A DNA stretch of 12,830 nucleotides from Candidatus Zixiibacteriota bacterium (GTDB lineage Bacteria; Zixibacteria; MSB-5A5; GN15; PGXB01): contig CP070766.1 in assembly GCA_020345705.1 (NCBI GenBank), positions 113,951 to 126,780 of the forward strand. Direction: 5' to 3'. This document shows, one piece after another, positions 1-6,023 of this stretch. Each line of letters starts with the position of its first letter. Position 1 is the stretch's first letter. The position numbers and the translations under genes are program-made. Below the pieces are notes generated by a model that was given only the letters and a program-made list of their open reading frames with translations, was not told the DNA's origin and made no database searches.

Positions 1-1
1 T

Positions 2-88
2 CTCCGCGACGATTTCAACCGCGCCTTTCCGATCGTCAACCGCCTCGCCGAACGCACCAAGAGTGCAATTGCCTCTCATATAGAATAA
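2..88 (+). CDS. C-terminal tail of an unidentified protein (partial)
   Basis: Frame 2 of the plus strand is open from the window edge to a TAA at 86-88. It gives 28 residues ending RTKSAIASHIE, with an alternating charged/hydrophobic pattern typical of a C-terminal helix. The other frames are open here too but look less protein-like. It is the only accepted gene on the plus strand and is convergent with the outer-membrane protein gene that ends at 137. The fragment is too short to name a family. Confidence 0.5.
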   Translation, partial: LRDDFNRAFPIVNRLAERTKSAIASHIE

Positions 89-136
89 AGGTGATCCTAG
101 CGTGGCCACCCGGAGTTGACCTGATGCGCCGGGCGA

Positions 137-763
137 TTATTTGTACGTGACGCCTAATAATATTCCCAGGAGAGAAATACGATTGCCAACAAGAAGGTCC
201 TGATTAGCTGCAATGCTTATGTACCGGAGTTCGGCGATGAAACCCACGTGCTGCCAAGTCTGCATTTTTAATCCCCCGCCAAGCGTGAACCCCAATCTCC
301 CATGTTGATCGGTACTTAATGATGTGCCGTAAGTGTTATCCGACTGAGTAAGATCAATACTGTAAAGGCCAAGCCCCACATCGACAAAAGGATACGTTTT
401 CGGTGAAAGTCTCGGCTCCCAGACCAGAGCCAACGAAAAACCCTTGATTATTGCTCGACCGTCAAATCTGGGTGTGCCGAACCAGGTGCCGGGAACATTC
501 GATTGCCGATAGATGCCTGAGAATCTGACGCCGTAGACACCACGAAACAGTCCGGCTCCGGCCTGAATGGCGCAGCCGTTATTATAGACGGGATTGAGGC
601 CGCTCTGGGTTACCTCCAGCCCGCCGCAAAGAGAAATCTGAAACCGCAGGGAATCCTCCTCCGCCCGAGCAGCCGAAACCGGCAGAGCAAAAGACCCGAT
701 TATAAGAAAGGCAATAATTCGGAATTTAATAATTATCCCCCGAACAATCCTCAGTAGCCGCAA
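137..763 (-). CDS. Outer-membrane beta-barrel protein, exported
   Basis: About 208 residues. The N-terminus is basic and hydrophobic, ending FALPVSAARA, a good Sec signal peptide with a likely cut after ARA near residue 34. The rest is short alternating strands rich in Gly and aromatics (AGAGLFRGVYGVRFSGIY, FVDVGLGLYSIDL, GFTLGGGLKM), ending in a strand with Tyr next to last. This is the look of a small 8-stranded OmpA/OmpW-like barrel in the outer membrane. The start is a problem. The only in-frame candidate of the usual kind is TTG at 763, directly after an in-frame TAA (764-766). No ATG precedes the signal peptide and I see no clear Shine-Dalgarno sequence. An ATT/ATA start, or a sequence error in the first codons, is possible. 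Ligand and role are unknown. Confidence 0.75.
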   Translation of the reverse strand: MRLLRIVRGIIIKFRIIAFLIIGSFALPVSAARAEEDSLRFQISLCGGLEVTQSGLNPVYNNGCAIQAGAGLFRGVYGVRFSGIYRQSNVPGTWFGTPRFDGRAIIKGFSLALVWEPRLSPKTYPFVDVGLGLYSIDLTQSDNTYGTSLSTDQHGRLGFTLGGGLKMQTWQHVGFIAELRYISIAANQDLLVGNRISLLGILLGVTYK

Positions 764-864
764 TTATGTCCGTACGAAACAGGTTTCCACATATGCCGGA
801 AACCGAAGGATTCTTCCAATCGCCGAGTAACCTATTGATTCCGCAACGTGCGAGTAACCCGGCG

Positions 865-893
865 TTGACATTTATTATATCTGCCAATATATA
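865..893 (+). promoter_or_regulatory. Sigma-70-type promoter pointing into non-coding DNA
   Basis: A perfect -35 TTGACA (865-870) is followed by a 17-base spacer and TATATA (888-893), so a start near 900 is expected. No convincing coding sequence follows on the plus strand, only hairpins up to about 1100 and then the antisense strand of the metalloprotease gene. It therefore drives either a small RNA or antisense transcription, or it is a chance match. Confidence 0.45.
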
Positions 894-899
894 CAGGGG

Positions 900-1100
900 A
901 ATCTATAAGTTAGCAACAGAAAAAACGGCAGATCTTTCGAGGCTCAGGCCTCGTGTGGACATTTGCCCGTCACAGAAAGTCGAAACCGCAAGTGATTTCC
1001 GTCTGCTCTGTTAAAACAGAGGTGGGGTAGCTTCATTTCACCCCAGGTCCTGCTCAACCTCAACAGTCTGGTGCAGCGGCCCTGCGGTACAGTCCAATTT
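900..1100 (+). ncRNA. Candidate structured small RNA
   Basis: This tract lies directly downstream of the TTGACA-17-TATATA promoter. It contains three clean short hairpins: 938-953 (6 bp, loop UCAG), 1006-1021 (6-7 bp, A/U loop) and 1024-1044 (5 bp). TGGAC (956-960) can also pair with GTCCA (1092-1096) across the whole tract. A length near 180-200 nt and a long-range closing pairing recall 6S RNA in outline, but I could not fold a convincing central bubble and I recognise no conserved tmRNA, SRP or RNase P motif. There is no U-tract terminator. This is inference only. Confidence 0.22.
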
Positions 1101-1101
1101 T

Positions 1102-2091
1102 CTAAGGGAGGATGATTTTCATGTCATCATCTGCGACGGCGTTATATGCATCTAAAAACGCTCTTGGGCCATTCTTTATCGTTTCGATAAGAACTTCTCT
1201 TCCCGCCTTCTTGTCGATCGATTCTGCCATATAAGCTCCGACCACATAATAAGCACGCTGATTGTTGCCCAGCTCCCATGAACGAGAACGAATTTCATCG
1301 GGCTCTAAATCGGCCGCTTCCCGGTATAATTGCACCAGCGCGGCCCGCAGTCGTTTTATTTCATCCGGATTAGAAAACAATTCATAATCACGCGCGACCA
1401 ACGTCTTTTCCTTGTTTCCTATTTCAGGAAATTCATCTAGGCCTTTGTAACCGGCATAAGTAGCCATGCCTTCAATCTGTGTCTGCAGGTGCATCAGCTT
1501 GAGAGGATCGGTCTCCAATTCTTCCGTTACATATTTCTTATAAATGTGTGCAAATCCTACGTGGTAAATCTCATGGACAAACATATTCAGCACATCATGA
1601 TTCAGAATATTAATTACAATGTTACCCTCTCGTTGAAACCCCGCCGCCATAATCTTGGTCGTAAAGAGCAGTGTCGTAGATAAATCTGCTTCATCCGGCA
1701 AGAATTCGCACAAATGCGAAACGGCTTTACTTACAAACTGCTTTTCGATCTTAGCCAAGTTTTTGGCTGCCCTGTACTCCGGGTGGTTCTCGCGTTCTGA
1801 TTGTGAAAGACCGCTGATTTTTTCTATTTCCTTTATCCAGTTCTCCTTGTCTAGCTCCAGGTAAACCTCCTTATGCCATATTTGTGTTAGTCGATATGCA
1901 TCATCGTCCTGCCAGAATTTTTCAGGGTCGGCCAGTATCTTCTCGGGGTGAAGATATACTTTTTCCATTGAAGAGATATCAAATCTGACAGATGATTCCA
2001 GACACGGGCACGAGCCGCCAGGTTTATCCTGACCCTGAATTAATCCGGATAAACAGGAAAAAGCAGCCATAATGAAAATCACTTTTGCCAT
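1102..2091 (-). CDS. Secreted HEXXH zinc metalloprotease-like protein (DUF5700/DUF2268-like)
   Basis: 329 residues. The ATG at 2091 is preceded by GGAG at ideal spacing. Residues 1-20 (MAKVIFIMAAFSCLSGLIQG) are a signal peptide, so the protein should act outside the cytoplasm. The catalytic signature is FVHEIYHVGF, with H173-E174-x2-H177. A downstream EGMATYAG (E207) probably gives the third zinc ligand, as in gluzincins. The C-terminal part has the YYVVGAYMAESIDKKAG...FLDAYN pattern that I associate with DUF5700-type predicted peptidases; the exact family is from memory. Cys28 and Cys30 near the mature N-terminus could form a disulfide. It stands alone, with its own upstream gap. Substrate unknown. 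Confidence 0.75.
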   Translation of the reverse strand: MAKVIFIMAAFSCLSGLIQGQDKPGGSCPCLESSVRFDISSMEKVYLHPEKILADPEKFWQDDDAYRLTQIWHKEVYLELDKENWIKEIEKISGLSQSERENHPEYRAAKNLAKIEKQFVSKAVSHLCEFLPDEADLSTTLLFTTKIMAAGFQREGNIVINILNHDVLNMFVHEIYHVGFAHIYKKYVTEELETDPLKLMHLQTQIEGMATYAGYKGLDEFPEIGNKEKTLVARDYELFSNPDEIKRLRAALVQLYREAADLEPDEIRSRSWELGNNQRAYYVVGAYMAESIDKKAGREVLIETIKNGPRAFLDAYNAVADDDMKIILP

Positions 2092-2190
2092 TTTATCTCC
2101 TGGATTTTAATATAGATTACAAAATCAATTACGACACCGGAGTATTAATGTTTCGCAAGTAAGAGCGGGGGGGTGCGAAGTCGTAGCAAG

Positions 2191-2940
2191 CTATGGGCGA
2201 CCCGGCCTATCAAGGATCTCGACTTTCCTGCTTACGATATTTTCAAGGACGTACGGGTATTTTTCAAGCCCTTCGATTTCGATGTCAGAATCGATGCCCA
2301 TATCCACAAGTCTGGTCTTGAGCTTTTGAATCCCGGATTCTCCGAAGGTGTCCCACATGACGGCCGGCCAGGCATCCAGTCCTTCTTCGATCATTCTCTT
2401 CAGGCCGAGAAGAGGATACTCGAAATACTTCTCATCGGCGCCGGTGATATGACGGAAACTCGGCTCATCCCAGCCTTTTACCGCCACGCGAACGCTCAAC
2501 TTGGGCACTTTCAGCCTGGATATAAAATCGGGCTGCAACCCTAGGAAAAGGCCGTTGGTTTCGAGGACGAATCTCAGGGCTCTCTCTTTTTCCAGAACTC
2601 CTGTTATGACTTTCACAATATGCACCATTGATGATTCACCCAGGATCGGTTCACATCCCGTTATCCGGCAGAGTCTAAATCTTCTCTTTCGTGCTATGCC
2701 CAGCAGTCTGCCTGAGACTTCCCGGGGGGTGTAGAATTTGCCATACTTCTGAGGAGTTATGATCTTGAAGTAATTCCAGCAGAACGCGCACAGGAAACAG
2801 CATCCGACGGCGTCAGCGGTGGCGATGCCGCCATAGTACGGCGCGGCCCGAAAGCGATAGTACTTTCTCTGTCCTCCCTGCATTACCAGTCTCTCGGTTT
2901 CCTCTGCCCTTTCGACAGGATTGAACGGCATGTCGATCAT
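2191..2940 (-). CDS. Lone radical SAM protein of unassigned function
   Basis: 249 residues from ATG 2940. The radical SAM cluster motif CCFLCAFC gives the CX3CX2C ligands C47, C51 and C54, followed by WN. A glycine-type motif RITGCEPIL lies at about 92-100, where most family members have GGEP. LETNGL near 130 is the third conserved strand. The preceding stretch KYYRFRAAPYYGGIATADAVG resembles uncharacterised archaeal-type radical SAM proteins. There is no C-terminal Fe-S (SPASM) domain and no peptide or cofactor partner next door, so the reaction cannot be named. An ORF extends upstream to ATG 3087, but the promoter TATAAT (2978-2983) overlaps the ATG at 2979, so transcripts start below it. 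ATG 2940 has GAGG at good spacing and suits the family N-terminus. Confidence 0.75.
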   Translation of the reverse strand: MIDMPFNPVERAEETERLVMQGGQRKYYRFRAAPYYGGIATADAVGCCFLCAFCWNYFKIITPQKYGKFYTPREVSGRLLGIARKRRFRLCRITGCEPILGESSMVHIVKVITGVLEKERALRFVLETNGLFLGLQPDFISRLKVPKLSVRVAVKGWDEPSFRHITGADEKYFEYPLLGLKRMIEEGLDAWPAVMWDTFGESGIQKLKTRLVDMGIDSDIEIEGLEKYPYVLENIVSRKVEILDRPGRP

Positions 2941-2977
2941 TTTGGCCTCATCGTTGTCCAATATACAGGGAATAAAC

Positions 2978-3006
2978 ATTATAACGCCCGCTTTCGTCGG
3001 ACGCAA
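2978..3006 (-). promoter_or_regulatory. Sigma-70-type promoter of the radical SAM gene
   Basis: On the minus strand, TTGCGT (3006-3001), a 17-base spacer and a perfect TATAAT (2983-2978). The predicted start is near 2971, leaving a leader of about 30 bases to ATG 2940, which carries a GAGG ribosome site. This promoter is the main reason for rejecting the longer N-termini. Confidence 0.55.
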
Positions 3007-3056
3007 GAAGTGACGTAGAATTGACAAAAATGAACGACGAGATTGCGAAGCATCAC

Positions 3057-3190
3057 CCGCCGTCGGCGGACTACGGCTCGCGCTCACCGCGCGCGGTTTC
3101 GGCGATGACGGTTACTATTTTATGTCTGCCAGGTGCGGCAACCCGGCAGCACATGAAATGCGAGGAAGCCGGGACCCACCGGCGGCGGGT
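3057..3190. repeat. Cluster of GC-rich palindromes in an intergenic gap
   Basis: Four inverted repeats lie in 134 bases of otherwise unassigned DNA. They are CCGCCG-T-CGGCGG (3057-3069), the 12-base palindrome ACCGCGCGCGGT (3086-3097), CCCGGC/GCCGGG separated by 20 bases (3142-3173), and ACCC..CCG/CGG..GGGT (3174-3190). No T-run follows the hairpins on the minus strand, so they do not look like a classic terminator of the lipoprotein gene ending at 3205. They resemble a REP-like or non-autonomous palindromic element, but there is no second copy in the window to prove it. Confidence 0.4.
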
Positions 3191-3204
3191 TCCGATTTGC
3201 ATCC

Positions 3205-4032
3205 TCATTTATTTTTCAGCTCTCTGTAAATCTCAATGAAATCCGGGTCGGACCTGTCAGCTCCGCGGTTTGAGAGAGGCGGACCTAAGCCATCACCGAT
3301 AATTATAGGCAAACCGGTTTCCATGCTGCTGTTGACGACACCCTTTACGTATCCCCCGATGATATTACCGCCCTCTACGTCCGGCGTCGGACCGGTCACC
3401 GAGTATATGCGAATACTGTAGTAACCGTTCATGGAAGTCTCACTGGCCGGTATGGTGAAAGTCGTGTCAGTCGTGTAAGACCGGTCATGTCTGGAACTTT
3501 CAGGTCCCAGGCCAAAATAGTACGCCGTACTAACAGCGTACCACTCGGCGTTCACAACATGATACCAGTTGATCTCGATATCAGTGTTCCGGGCAACAGT
3601 GTCATAGGGATAACCCATGGTCCAGTCAATAATGATCGGTACGTCCTGCGAATATGCCAGCACGGGAAGTTCACACACGGAATTGCCATGGGGAGTGAAG
3701 ATGTCGATTCTCACGCTGTCTCCTGAGGTCAGATTGCCGCTCAGATAACTGCCGCTAAATGTATATCCTACAAAAACGGTCCCAAACATCTCTATCAAAG
3801 CAACGTCGTTTCCCTCCAGCTTAACCGAATCAATGTCCGGCATCGTTGCATCTTCGCACAAAATCTGCCCGTATAATAGAAGACTTCCGGACGCCAGGTA
3901 AATCTGGGCGAACATGATTGCATTCTCGATATCCTGCGGGCAGGCCGGGCAGTCGTCATCATCGCCGCAACCCATGAATGTCATTGATGCGAGTAGCAGA
4001 AGGCAAAATGTAATATTCAAATACCTTTTCAC
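3205..4032 (-). CDS. Lipoprotein with fibronectin-like region
   Basis: 275 residues. The start is GTG 4032, preceded by a strong AGGAGG a few bases upstream. The signal sequence ends FMGCGDDDDCPACP. Cys22 is the probable lipidated residue, though the lipobox F-M-G-C is atypical, and the acidic, Cys-containing linker follows at once. A beta-rich middle (YTFSGSYLSGNLTSGDSV) and a section from about 145 (DTDIEINW-type strand, then TTDTTFTIPASE and YYSIRIYSVTG) look like fibronectin type III-style sandwich domains. No catalytic motif is seen. It has its own promoter just after the terminator of the upstream gene, so it is probably monocistronic. Likely a surface or periplasmic anchored protein; function unknown. 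Confidence 0.75.
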   Translation of the reverse strand: MKRYLNITFCLLLLASMTFMGCGDDDDCPACPQDIENAIMFAQIYLASGSLLLYGQILCEDATMPDIDSVKLEGNDVALIEMFGTVFVGYTFSGSYLSGNLTSGDSVRIDIFTPHGNSVCELPVLAYSQDVPIIIDWTMGYPYDTVARNTDIEINWYHVVNAEWYAVSTAYYFGLGPESSRHDRSYTTDTTFTIPASETSMNGYYSIRIYSVTGPTPDVEGGNIIGGYVKGVVNSSMETGLPIIIGDGLGPPLSNRGADRSDPDFIEIYRELKNK

Positions 4033-4091
4033 GGAACCTCCTCTCGTGAGTTCTCTTTCTTGGCAGCAAAACCATGCACTATGGTAGAGGG

Positions 4092-4120
4092 AATATACCG
4101 CGAAAAAAAGCCAAAGACAA
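4092..4120 (-). promoter_or_regulatory. Sigma-70-type promoter of the fibronectin-like lipoprotein gene
   Basis: On the minus strand, TTGTCT (4120-4115), a 17-base spacer and TATATT (4097-4092). It begins three bases beyond the U-run of the preceding terminator, a tidy terminator-then-promoter arrangement. Predicted start near 4085, about 50 bases before GTG 4032. Confidence 0.5.
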
Positions 4121-4122
4121 TC

Positions 4123-4155
4123 AAAAAGGGCCGGACTATGCTCACGCCCGGCCCT
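4123..4155 (-). terminator. Rho-independent terminator after the MORN-like lipoprotein gene
   Basis: On the minus strand, AGGGCCGG (4155-4148) pairs perfectly with CCGGCCCT (4134-4127) over a 13-base loop, followed by a run of T. It lies 35 bases past the TAG of the lipoprotein gene ending at 4190. Confidence 0.85.
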
Positions 4156-4189
4156 CTACGACTAACCACATATAGAGAGGATTCCGCCC

Positions 4190-5284
4190 CTAACTATCAA
4201 GGCCGTCGTACTCCTCGGCAGTCCGGGGGCAGAATGCTTTCCAGCGTCCCTGGAAATACCCCGCTCTCTCGTCCCGGTTCCACTTTGGCATCATGTAATG
4301 TCCCCTGAGAACGCCCAGCGGGTTTGCATCGGCATCATAAAATCGCCCGTAGAACCAGCCGCCTGCATGACGGAAGCCGGTATAATTGGCCTGGTGATTC
4401 GGGTGGGGTCTGTATTTTCCGCGCAGCAGACCTTCAAACCTGCCGGTGACGTCGATGTACTTGCCGTAGAAGACCCGGTCACCGTTATCGTTCCGACCCC
4501 ACTTGCCTCTCAGATGTCCAAGTAAAGCGCCGTTGCGGGACATCCAGCGGCCACGGAAGACGCCCTGTCCGGTCGAGTCGCGACCCCAGCGTCCCTCAAG
4601 AAAACCTTTGGCGCACCCCACCGGGTAAAGCTTGTGGGCCCTGAAACCGACCGCGTTGACCGAATCCTCGAGAAAATAGATGGTGTCAAGCGCCACCAAT
4701 TCGGAAATATTAAACCTGATTGAGAAGGGGTCGGTCTCGAAGGTGACCGTTACTGGCTCATCGACGGCATCGGTGCTGGCAGTGTCCGGCGGCGGGACAT
4801 AGATATTGACAAATATCCCATCGTGATGAACGGTAGTAATTGACACCCACTCGATCAGGTTGCGCGCGGTTCGGGGCTGAATATAATCCTGGCCGCGCTC
4901 AAACCGGATCAGCCGCCGGACGACTTCAATTCCGCGCGATAGGGTCAGCGAACCCGTCCAGTCGGTTGCTTCAGTGATGGTTGAATCGTACCTAAGCGAG
5001 CCCCAGAGAATTCTAAGCGCATAGACGCCGGTTTCGGCGTCATCAATGACAGAATCGACTGCGGGAGATGCTAGGATCGCATCATCAAATCCCTCGTCGC
5101 CCGCCATGTCGGCGGCCAGGGTTGGATCACCGAACGCAGGGGCCTCGTCGGTCGGGGTGAAACCGCCAAACCGGTCAGCGATCGACTGCGATCTATCGCC
5201 CGACGAGGTCGAATCACTGCCGCAGCCTGCCACCAGACCCAGAAGGCTCAATGTCAGGATTCCGATTAGAAAGTAGCGTAGCAT
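4190..5284 (-). CDS. Lipoprotein with MORN-like glycine/aromatic repeats
   Basis: 364 residues from ATG 5284, which has GGAGAG just upstream; an open frame to 5347 is ignored because it adds a polar leader before the signal peptide. The signal is MLRYFLIGILTLSLLGLVAGC, with the lipidated Cys at 21. Residues about 24-90 are polar and low complexity. A beta-rich domain follows, and residues about 227-349 hold eight repeats of the form G-x-[LFY]-x-G-[RKH]-[WYF], e.g. GFLEGRWG, GVFRGRWM, GHLRGKWG, GLLRGKYR, GVLRGHYM, GYFQGRWK. These resemble MORN repeats in spacing but lack the usual YEGEW core. Expected location is the envelope, lipid-anchored. It has a predicted sigma-54 promoter and its own terminator, so it is probably a single-gene unit. 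Function unknown. Confidence 0.8.
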   Translation of the reverse strand: MLRYFLIGILTLSLLGLVAGCGSDSTSSGDRSQSIADRFGGFTPTDEAPAFGDPTLAADMAGDEGFDDAILASPAVDSVIDDAETGVYALRILWGSLRYDSTITEATDWTGSLTLSRGIEVVRRLIRFERGQDYIQPRTARNLIEWVSITTVHHDGIFVNIYVPPPDTASTDAVDEPVTVTFETDPFSIRFNISELVALDTIYFLEDSVNAVGFRAHKLYPVGCAKGFLEGRWGRDSTGQGVFRGRWMSRNGALLGHLRGKWGRNDNGDRVFYGKYIDVTGRFEGLLRGKYRPHPNHQANYTGFRHAGGWFYGRFYDADANPLGVLRGHYMMPKWNRDERAGYFQGRWKAFCPRTAEEYDGLDS

Positions 5285-5330
5285 CAGCTCTCCTCTTATT
5301 CTTGAAGTTAACTCGTCCGTGAAATTTATA

Positions 5331-5348
5331 TTCAAACCTCGTGCCAAA
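5331..5348 (-). promoter_or_regulatory. Near-consensus sigma-54 promoter
   Basis: The minus strand reads TTTGGCACGAGGTTTGAAT. The sigma-54 consensus is YTGGCACGrNNNTTGCW, and this matches all of it except the final C (A here). The -24 GG is at 5345-5344 and the -12 position at 5332, predicting a start near 5320, 36 bases before ATG 5284. The missing C of the -12 GC usually weakens such promoters, so this is strong but not certain. Confidence 0.5.
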
Positions 5349-5405
5349 CGTGCCGGCAGGGCTTAACCGCTTAAATCGCAAGCATGTAAGTTGTGTCAGA
5401 CCTGG

Positions 5406-5438
5406 AAGAGAATCTCTTGGTTGCGTACCGAACGGTAC
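5406..5438. promoter_or_regulatory. Twin palindromes, possible enhancer for the sigma-54 promoter
   Basis: AAGAGA-A-TCTCTT (5406-5418) and GTACCG-AA-CGGTAC (5425-5438) sit next to each other. Relative to the predicted start near 5320 they lie at about -86 to -118, the usual place for binding sites of sigma-54 activator proteins. The two palindromes differ in sequence, so they may bind different proteins. Confidence 0.35.
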
Positions 5439-5553
5439 AGTATGATGCACTTCGGACCGGATAGGGCGAAAAATAGCCAGATTCAGGGCAGATCAATAGC
5501 GGTAATCACCGAGTATCGATATTCCAATAAGATGGACAGAAATCTTTGCCGCG

Positions 5554-5802
5554 TCACCAGGCGGTGCTTTCGATTATTTTCTCGACCATCTCATAGGAAA
5601 TTGGAGTGTCGGCGCCGTTAGCTGGCTTGGCAAGCTTTCCGGTAAGATCAAACCCATCGACGACCAGCCGAGGAAATGCCATTTTGGTGTCACGCTCTAA
5701 GATAGTGGCGGAAATGCCAAGGTTCTTCACAGCTTTCTTAACAAAGGTGGCGGCCTGACGGTGACGCGAGTTTTGTTTCGAATAGAACAACCCAATTTCC
5801 AT
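5554..5802 (-). CDS. Small thioredoxin/glutaredoxin-like protein without cysteine
   Basis: 82 residues, ATG 5802 with GGGGA upstream. The pattern is a glutaredoxin-like fold: strand MEIGLFYS, a helix, strand SATILER, then FPRLVVDG at 43-50, matching the cis-Pro segment (usually VPxxxxxG), and a C-terminal helix. The N-terminal active-site position, where CxxC would follow the first strand, reads SKQNSRHRQ. The protein has no cysteine at all and no in-frame UGA, so it cannot do thiol redox chemistry and is more likely a binding or regulatory domain. No membrane segment. It has its own promoter and is flanked by a 221-base gap upstream and a 269-base gap downstream. Confidence 0.65.
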   Translation of the reverse strand: MEIGLFYSKQNSRHRQAATFVKKAVKNLGISATILERDTKMAFPRLVVDGFDLTGKLAKPANGADTPISYEMVEKIIESTAW

Positions 5803-5823
5803 TGTTCCCCGTCCTCACCTCTA

Positions 5824-5853
5824 AGAATATCCGTTTTTTCAAACGGTTGTCAA
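5824..5853 (-). promoter_or_regulatory. Promoter with a palindromic spacer, upstream of the thioredoxin-like gene
   Basis: On the minus strand, a perfect TTGACA (5853-5848), an 18-base spacer and TATTCT (5829-5824). The spacer contains CCGTTT-4-AAACGG (5831-5846), a 6-base inverted repeat between -35 and -10, a classic operator position. The predicted leader is only about 15 bases and still contains the ribosome site. Confidence 0.45.
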
Positions 5854-6023
5854 TATTATTTATACCTTGCGGTACGGTTTCTTATAAGCTATTGTCGGGC
5901 AATTTCTTGCCAGCCGAAAGCTAATTCTTGTCGATTATCATGCAGGCAACCAAAAAGGCTGTCATATATGATACATCAATTCTGAGAAAAAGGTTTGGGT
6001 GAAATGAAAATTCTGAAGGATTT

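Larger units (their letters stand above)
764..1101. other. 338-base non-coding gap with hairpins and repeats
   Basis: I accept no protein gene here. An 82-codon plus-strand ORF begins at 766, but it starts about 100 bases before the only good plus promoter and looks like chance. The gap holds a 9-base direct repeat (CGAGTAACC at 824-832 and 851-859). It has a plus-strand promoter at 865-893 overlapped by a minus-strand TATAAT (874-879). It also contains a run of inverted repeats: 938-953 (CGAGGC/GCCTCG), 1006-1021 (CTCTGTT/AACAGAG) and 1024-1044 (GGGGT/ACCCC). It serves as the upstream region of the barrel gene and may encode a small RNA on the plus strand. Confidence 0.5.

Noticed and set aside
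109..133. CCCGG/CCGGG inverted repeat between the two convergent genes
   Set aside because: Only five pairs with a 15-base loop and no T-run on either strand, so not called a terminator.
766..1014. 82-codon plus-strand ORF
   Set aside because: It begins about 100 bases before the plus promoter, has no ribosome site, spans the hairpin region and has no recognisable fold or motif.
2109..2137. TATATT upstream of the metalloprotease gene as a promoter
   Set aside because: The -35 hexamer at proper spacing (GTGTCG) matches only three of six positions.
2941..3087. N-terminal extension of the radical SAM protein
   Set aside because: The added residues are low complexity, the promoter lies inside the extension, and ATG 2940 has a better ribosome site and family-like N-terminus.
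5285..5347. N-terminal extension of the MORN-like lipoprotein
   Set aside because: It would bury the lipoprotein signal peptide 21 residues in, and ATG 5284 has a good Shine-Dalgarno sequence.
5862..5873. TACC-GCAA-GGTA mini-hairpin in the gap after the glycosyltransferase gene
   Set aside because: Four base pairs only, with no U-run. The GNRA-like loop is neat but may well be chance.
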